Shown here: positions 60,749 to 64,000 of the stretch, one piece after another
Position numbering within the stretch: position 1 is the first letter of the stretch
Layout: every line of letters begins with the position of its first letter
Source: Hymenobacter swuensis DY53
GTDB lineage: Bacteria > Bacteroidota > Bacteroidia > Cytophagales > Hymenobacteraceae
Assembly (NCBI RefSeq): GCF_000576555.1
Contig: NZ_CP007145.1
Span: 4,114,501 to 4,178,500, forward strand
Direction: 5' to 3'
DNA: 64,000 nucleotides
Made by a program: the position numbers and the translations under genes
Notes under the pieces: model-generated
The model's input: only the letters and a program-made list of their open reading frames with translations
What the model was told of the DNA's origin: nothing
Database searches by the model: none

Positions 60749-61975
60749 CTAGTCAAATACCACCCGGCGCGAAGCCAGCCCTTCGGTGCGCAACAGATAG
60801 GTACCAGCAGGCAGGTTTTCGCGTAGCACCAGCAGTTCCGGCTGCTCCCACCGGAGGCGGCGCACTATGCGGCCGGTAACATCCAGCAGCTCGGCCGGCT
60901 GCCGCCGAAACAGCTGCGCGGCGGGCCACTGCACCCGGATGGCGTCGGTAGCCGGCACCGGGAATACCTGCGGAGCCGTGGCAGCACTGGCTTTTACCGC
61001 CGTAACCGTCGCCGGCTGCCGCAGCAACGGCCGCAGAAAGTCGCGCACGAAACGCGTGGTAGTATCCAGATACGCCGCGGCCGTGGCACTGCTGCCGTTG
61101 TAGGGCACATGGCCGGCCCCTTTAAAGGTGTACAACGGATTGACTACTCCTACTGCCGTGGCCCGTACTTTCAGCACAGCGCTGCCGTACACCTTCTGGG
61201 GAGGAAGGCCGCTTCCCACGGTACCAGCACCGTAGGGTACCACCGCATCGGCAGTACCATGCAGGCTCACGAAGGGCACATTACCGGCCTCAATCCACCA
61301 CGGACGGCCCAAAGCCCCGCACAGATTGATAACGCCCTGCACGTTGCTGGCGTAGCCGGGGTTGCCGCTGCTACCTTCCAGTCCACCCAGGGCGGCCAGC
61401 CCGAGGTAGGCGGGCACTTCCGAATCCTTGTCCAGATATCCGGTTTGCAGAGCCATGAAGGCCCCCGCCGACGAGCCGCCAGCGTAAATAAAGCCCGGAT
61501 GAATACGGTACGCTCTAGTGGTAGCCGCGTCCCGACGAAAGAAGCGCACGGCCGCGCGCATATCCTGCGTAGCCCGGATAGCAGCCCGGCCGATATTCAC
61601 AGTATCGAAAGGCAGAAACAGCAAGCGGTAGTCGATGCTGGCCGTGACGTAGCCCATGCGCGCAAAGCGGGTACAGAGCTCCACTATTTCGGCGTCACTC
61701 CTGTTCCCCGACACAAATCCGCCGCCGTGCGCAAACACCAGCAGCGGCCGACGACGTACCGTATCACCAACGGGCTGGTACACATCCAGCCGCAGATTCT
61801 GATTGTTGCCCAGGAAGTCGGTAGCCGCGCCGTACGTTACATCCTGCGTGCGGGTAACCGTGGCGAAGATGGGGCGGTAGTAACGGCCGCCGGTGGTATC
61901 AATCCGGGTTTGAGCGGCTCCCGTTCCCGGGTTCCATAGCCAGAGGAGTACGAGGGCAAGGAGAAGTTTTTTCAT
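60749..61975 (-). CDS. Secreted alpha/beta-hydrolase with T9SS tail
   Basis: A 408-residue exported hydrolase: signal peptide (MKKLLLALVLLWLWNPGTGA), core with LVFAHGGGFVSGNRSD (intact HGGG), IYAGGSSAGAFMALQTG, SLHGTADAVVPYG and KGAGHVPYN, then a C-terminal T9SS sorting domain of about 70 residues (FPVPATDAIRV, AELLDVTGRIVRRL, LPAGTYLLRTEG). It predicts a surface or secreted esterase. Compared with its neighbour at 59511-60671 the cargo signal differs, so the two paralogues should have different destinations. The order in transcription is this gene first, 77 bp before the other. Confidence 0.9.
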   Translation of the reverse strand: MKKLLLALVLLWLWNPGTGAAQTRIDTTGGRYYRPIFATVTRTQDVTYGAATDFLGNNQNLRLDVYQPVGDTVRRRPLLVFAHGGGFVSGNRSDAEIVELCTRFARMGYVTASIDYRLLFLPFDTVNIGRAAIRATQDMRAAVRFFRRDAATTRAYRIHPGFIYAGGSSAGAFMALQTGYLDKDSEVPAYLGLAALGGLEGSSGNPGYASNVQGVINLCGALGRPWWIEAGNVPFVSLHGTADAVVPYGAGTVGSGLPPQKVYGSAVLKVRATAVGVVNPLYTFKGAGHVPYNGSSATAAAYLDTTTRFVRDFLRPLLRQPATVTAVKASAATAPQVFPVPATDAIRVQWPAAQLFRRQPAELLDVTGRIVRRLRWEQPELLVLRENLPAGTYLLRTEGLASRRVVFD

Positions 61976-62113
61976 CTGACGGGACAATTTGACTTAGACA
62001 ATATTAAATATAATTCTTTCAGAAAATAATTTACTTTTTCTGCTCTTGCAGTCAAGTCAGGAAGCAATACGCGACGCGGTTGAGTAGGTTTACGCACTAA
62101 GCTGCTACGTTTT
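61976..62113. promoter_or_regulatory. AT-rich divergent region between esterase and carboxypeptidase
   Basis: The stretch 61985-62040 is markedly AT-rich for this genome. Minus-strand TATATTTA and plus-strand TAGGTTTA near 62083-62090 are candidate -7 boxes for the two divergent genes. No operator was seen. Confidence 0.4.
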
Positions 62114-63016
62114 ATGCCTACCACTCCTCCTCCACTCCAACCCGGCGACCAGGTTGCCATTGTGTGTCCTGCCCGCAAAGCCTCGCACGAGGAACTCGCG
62201 GCGGCCGTAGCCACCCTCGAAAGCTGGAACCTGCGCGTGGTGCTGGGCACCAGTACTAACGTAGCGCATCATCAGTTCGGGGGAGACGACGAAGTGCGCC
62301 GCCAGGACTTCCAGCAACAGCTTGACAACCCCGAAATACGCGCCATTCTGTGCGCCCGGGGCGGCTACGGTACCACCCGCATCATCGACGGTATCGACTT
62401 CAGCCGGTTTGCTCAGGAGCCGAAATGGATTGCCGGCTTCTCCGATATTACCACCCTCAACTGCCACTTGCTGCGGCGCGGCCACCAAAGCATCCACGGC
62501 GTAATGCCGCTGCTGTTTCACCTAGAGGGCGGCTCCGATTCGCTGGAAAGTCTGCGCCGGGCCTTGTTTGGGGAGGAAATCAGCTACGCGGCCCCGGCGC
62601 ACCCGCTCAACCAGTTCGGTACGGCTACCGGTGAGCTGGTGGGCGGCAACCTGAGCATTCTGCAAACCCTCACCGGCACGCAGTCGGATGTGCCCACGGC
62701 CGGCCGCATCCTGTTTCTGGAGGATATTGATGAGTACCTGTATGCCATTGACCGGATGCTGGTACACTTGGACCGTACGGGCAAACTGGCCGGACTGGCT
62801 GGGCTGGTCGTCGGCCACTTTACCAACCCTCAGGACAATACCGTGCCTTACGGTCAGAGTCCAGGTGAAATCATCAACCACTACGCCACGCACTATAATT
62901 TCCCGGTAGCTCACGGCTTTCCGGTAGGACATGAGCCCACCAACCAAGCCCTGATTGTGGGCCGGCCAGCCCGTCTGGTAGTTGATGCCCAAGGCACTCA
63001 GCTCAGCTACGTATAA
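62114..63016 (+). CDS. LD-carboxypeptidase (S66 family)
   Basis: A 300-residue serine peptidase related to LdcA that removes D-Ala from tetrapeptides of recycled murein in the cytoplasm. The N-terminal domain has LQPGDQVAIVCPARKAS, the nucleophile loop is ILCARGGYGTTRIIDGIDF with the serine equivalent region and GFSDITTLNCHLL, and the C-terminal domain has GGNLSILQTLTGTQ, FLEDIDEYLYAIDRM and VAHGFPVGHEPTN with the catalytic Glu/His positions. No signal peptide is seen. A GNAT gene follows 13 bp later. Confidence 0.9.
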   Translation: MPTTPPPLQPGDQVAIVCPARKASHEELAAAVATLESWNLRVVLGTSTNVAHHQFGGDDEVRRQDFQQQLDNPEIRAILCARGGYGTTRIIDGIDFSRFAQEPKWIAGFSDITTLNCHLLRRGHQSIHGVMPLLFHLEGGSDSLESLRRALFGEEISYAAPAHPLNQFGTATGELVGGNLSILQTLTGTQSDVPTAGRILFLEDIDEYLYAIDRMLVHLDRTGKLAGLAGLVVGHFTNPQDNTVPYGQSPGEIINHYATHYNFPVAHGFPVGHEPTNQALIVGRPARLVVDAQGTQLSYV

Positions 63017-63029
63017 TCCTGTTTCGCCC

Positions 63030-63551
63030 ATGACTACTGACATCCGGCTTCTCCCTGCTCAAGAGTTTTCCCTGCACCTCGCCAGCCTGGTTGAGTTGTT
63101 GCAGGACGCCGTAGACGCGGAAGCTTCCGTTGGTTTTCTGCCGCCCCTGGCTACTGACGAGGCCCTGGAGTACTGGAACGGCATCGGGGCGGCGCTGCCT
63201 GCGGGCCAGGTTCTGCTGCTGGTGGCGGAGGAAAATGGGGCGGTGCTGGGTACCGTGCAGCTGCATCTCGCAACCAAAGCCAACGGCCTGCACCGCGCCG
63301 AAGTATCCAAGCTGCTGGTTCACCGCAAGGCTCAGCGCCAGGGTATTGGCCGCCGCCTGATGCAGGCTGTGGAGCAGCTGGCCCGGGAACACAAGCGCTC
63401 CACGCTGGTGCTGGACACGTTGCAGGGTGCCGGTTCCGAGTTACTCTATCAGGGCCTGGGTTATACGGCCGCCGGGGCTATTCCAGCGTTTGCCCGCGTG
63501 CCCAGCGGGGCTCTGCAGCCCACCGTGGTCTATTATAAGCTACTGGCATAG
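63030..63551 (+). CDS. GNAT-family N-acetyltransferase
   Basis: A 173-residue acetyltransferase. The acetyl-CoA site is VSKLLVHRKAQRQGIGRRLM, followed by LVLDTLQGAGSELLYQGLGY, the usual motif B region. The substrate is not evident. The ATG at 63030 lies just after the LD-carboxypeptidase stop, so the two are probably co-transcribed; an in-frame ATG at 62982 would overlap that gene. Confidence 0.88.
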   Translation: MTTDIRLLPAQEFSLHLASLVELLQDAVDAEASVGFLPPLATDEALEYWNGIGAALPAGQVLLLVAEENGAVLGTVQLHLATKANGLHRAEVSKLLVHRKAQRQGIGRRLMQAVEQLAREHKRSTLVLDTLQGAGSELLYQGLGYTAAGAIPAFARVPSGALQPTVVYYKLLA

Positions 63552-63636
63552 CCACCTTTTCGAGCAGGAAAAAGCGCTGGATATTTGACTTCTGCTACAG
63601 AAGTCAGTGGCTTCACTTCCTCTGCTAGTGGCAACA

Positions 63637-63674
63637 AAAAAGGCCCTGCTCACGTCGGTCAGCAGGGCCTTTTT
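63637..63674. terminator. Bidirectional terminator
   Basis: Exact 14-bp arms AAAAAGGCCCTGCT (63637-63650) and 63661-63674 between the GNAT gene and the convergent peptidase gene. Confidence 0.92.
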
Positions 63675-63694
63675 GGGCTTATGGCCTTGATTCA

Positions 63695-64000
63695 TTATTC
63701 ACTGTACAGCACCGTGAGTAGCGTCTGGCCCACGGCTTTGAGGGTGCGCCGGTCGATGATGCTCATGTTGTCCTGGGTGGTGTGGTGGTAGGGCTGAAAC
63801 TCGCCGTTGGGCAGAAAGTCGATGATGTCGATGGTGCGGATACCGGCCTGGTTGGTGAAAACGTGGTCATCGGTGATGCCGTAGCCATCGGCAAACAGGA
63901 AATTGTCGGAAAAGCCCAGCTCAGCCGCTGTATTCCACACTTTATCCACCACGTCGCGAGCCTTCTGGCGGGACAGCTCTTCCCGGCTGAACTTGCCGCC
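63695..64000 (-). CDS. M28-family metallopeptidase (C-terminal part)
   Basis: The gene runs off the right edge; about 101 C-terminal residues are visible. The fragment GITDDHVFTNQAGIRTIDII and YHHTTQDNMSIIDRRTL carries the late zinc-ligand histidine and HTxxD motif of the M28 aminopeptidase/glutaminyl-cyclase family, followed by the final helix VGQTLLTVLYSE. The frame stays open to base 64000. The signal peptide and the first metal motifs lie outside the window. Confidence 0.8.
   Translation of the reverse strand, partial: GGKFSREELSRQKARDVVDKVWNTAAELGFSDNFLFADGYGITDDHVFTNQAGIRTIDIIDFLPNGEFQPYHHTTQDNMSIIDRRTLKAVGQTLLTVLYSE

Overview
The window is high-GC chromosomal DNA from a Bacteroidota bacterium of the Cytophagales, most likely Hymenobacter or a close relative. 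This rests on TonB/SusC-type outer-membrane barrels with N-terminal carboxypeptidase-regulatory domains, type IX secretion (T9SS) C-terminal tails, TAnnTTTG-type -7 promoter boxes, few clear Shine-Dalgarno sequences, LytTR two-component regulation and the rpsU-recombinase-hpf cluster. No rRNA, tRNA, CRISPR array, insertion sequence or prophage was recognised. The genus is inferred from style, not from a marker gene.

Layout. 0-6 kb: two paralogous outer-membrane barrel proteins flank a LytS/LytTR two-component pair on the other strand. 6-10.7 kb: housekeeping and metabolic genes (aroE, DedA, a spermidine-synthase-like methyltransferase, a PQQ-dehydrogenase-like lipoprotein, phosphosulfolactate synthase comA). 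10.9-17.8 kb: a TPR protein, an NAD-dependent epimerase and an exopolysaccharide export operon (Wza-like, Wzc-like tyrosine kinase, YwqE/CpsB-like phosphatase). 18-22.2 kb: acyl-CoA dehydrogenase, rpsU, tyrosine recombinase, hpf, metK. 22.4-31.5 kb: PAP2 phosphatase, two membrane proteins, an S9 peptidase, small enzymes and a secreted sugar-dehydrogenase-like protein. 31.7-37.8 kb: a metal locus with a CDF exporter divergent from an NRAMP importer, then a TonB receptor and an outer-membrane protein; matching dyads TTTAGACnnGyCTAAA precede both the NRAMP gene and the receptor. 37.9-43.5 kb: DUF1501, DUF1800 and a lamin-tail-domain surface protein, all on the minus strand. 43.6-54.5 kb: asd, hydrolase, SRPBCC protein, YceI, dxs, a flippase-like protein, an erythromycin-esterase fusion, a lipoprotein and a LysM protein. 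54.8-59.3 kb: methionine genes metY-metX-hom behind a long leader with a SAM riboswitch, a short ORF ending in a cysteine run and a terminator. 59.5-64 kb: two tandem paralogous esterases, an LD-carboxypeptidase, a GNAT enzyme and the end of an M28 peptidase.

How it fits together. asd, hom, metX, metY and metK cover most of the aspartate-to-SAM route, and the metY leader looks able to sense both SAM and cysteine. The 31.7-37.8 kb block reads as one metal-homeostasis unit (outer-membrane uptake, inner-membrane import, export) under a DtxR/MntR-type operator.

The most striking non-coding pattern is a set of long palindromes (arms up to 42 bp, several sequence families) placed at gene ends. Of 12 convergent gene pairs, six are separated by ordinary GC-rich terminators, five by such palindromes, and one by neither.
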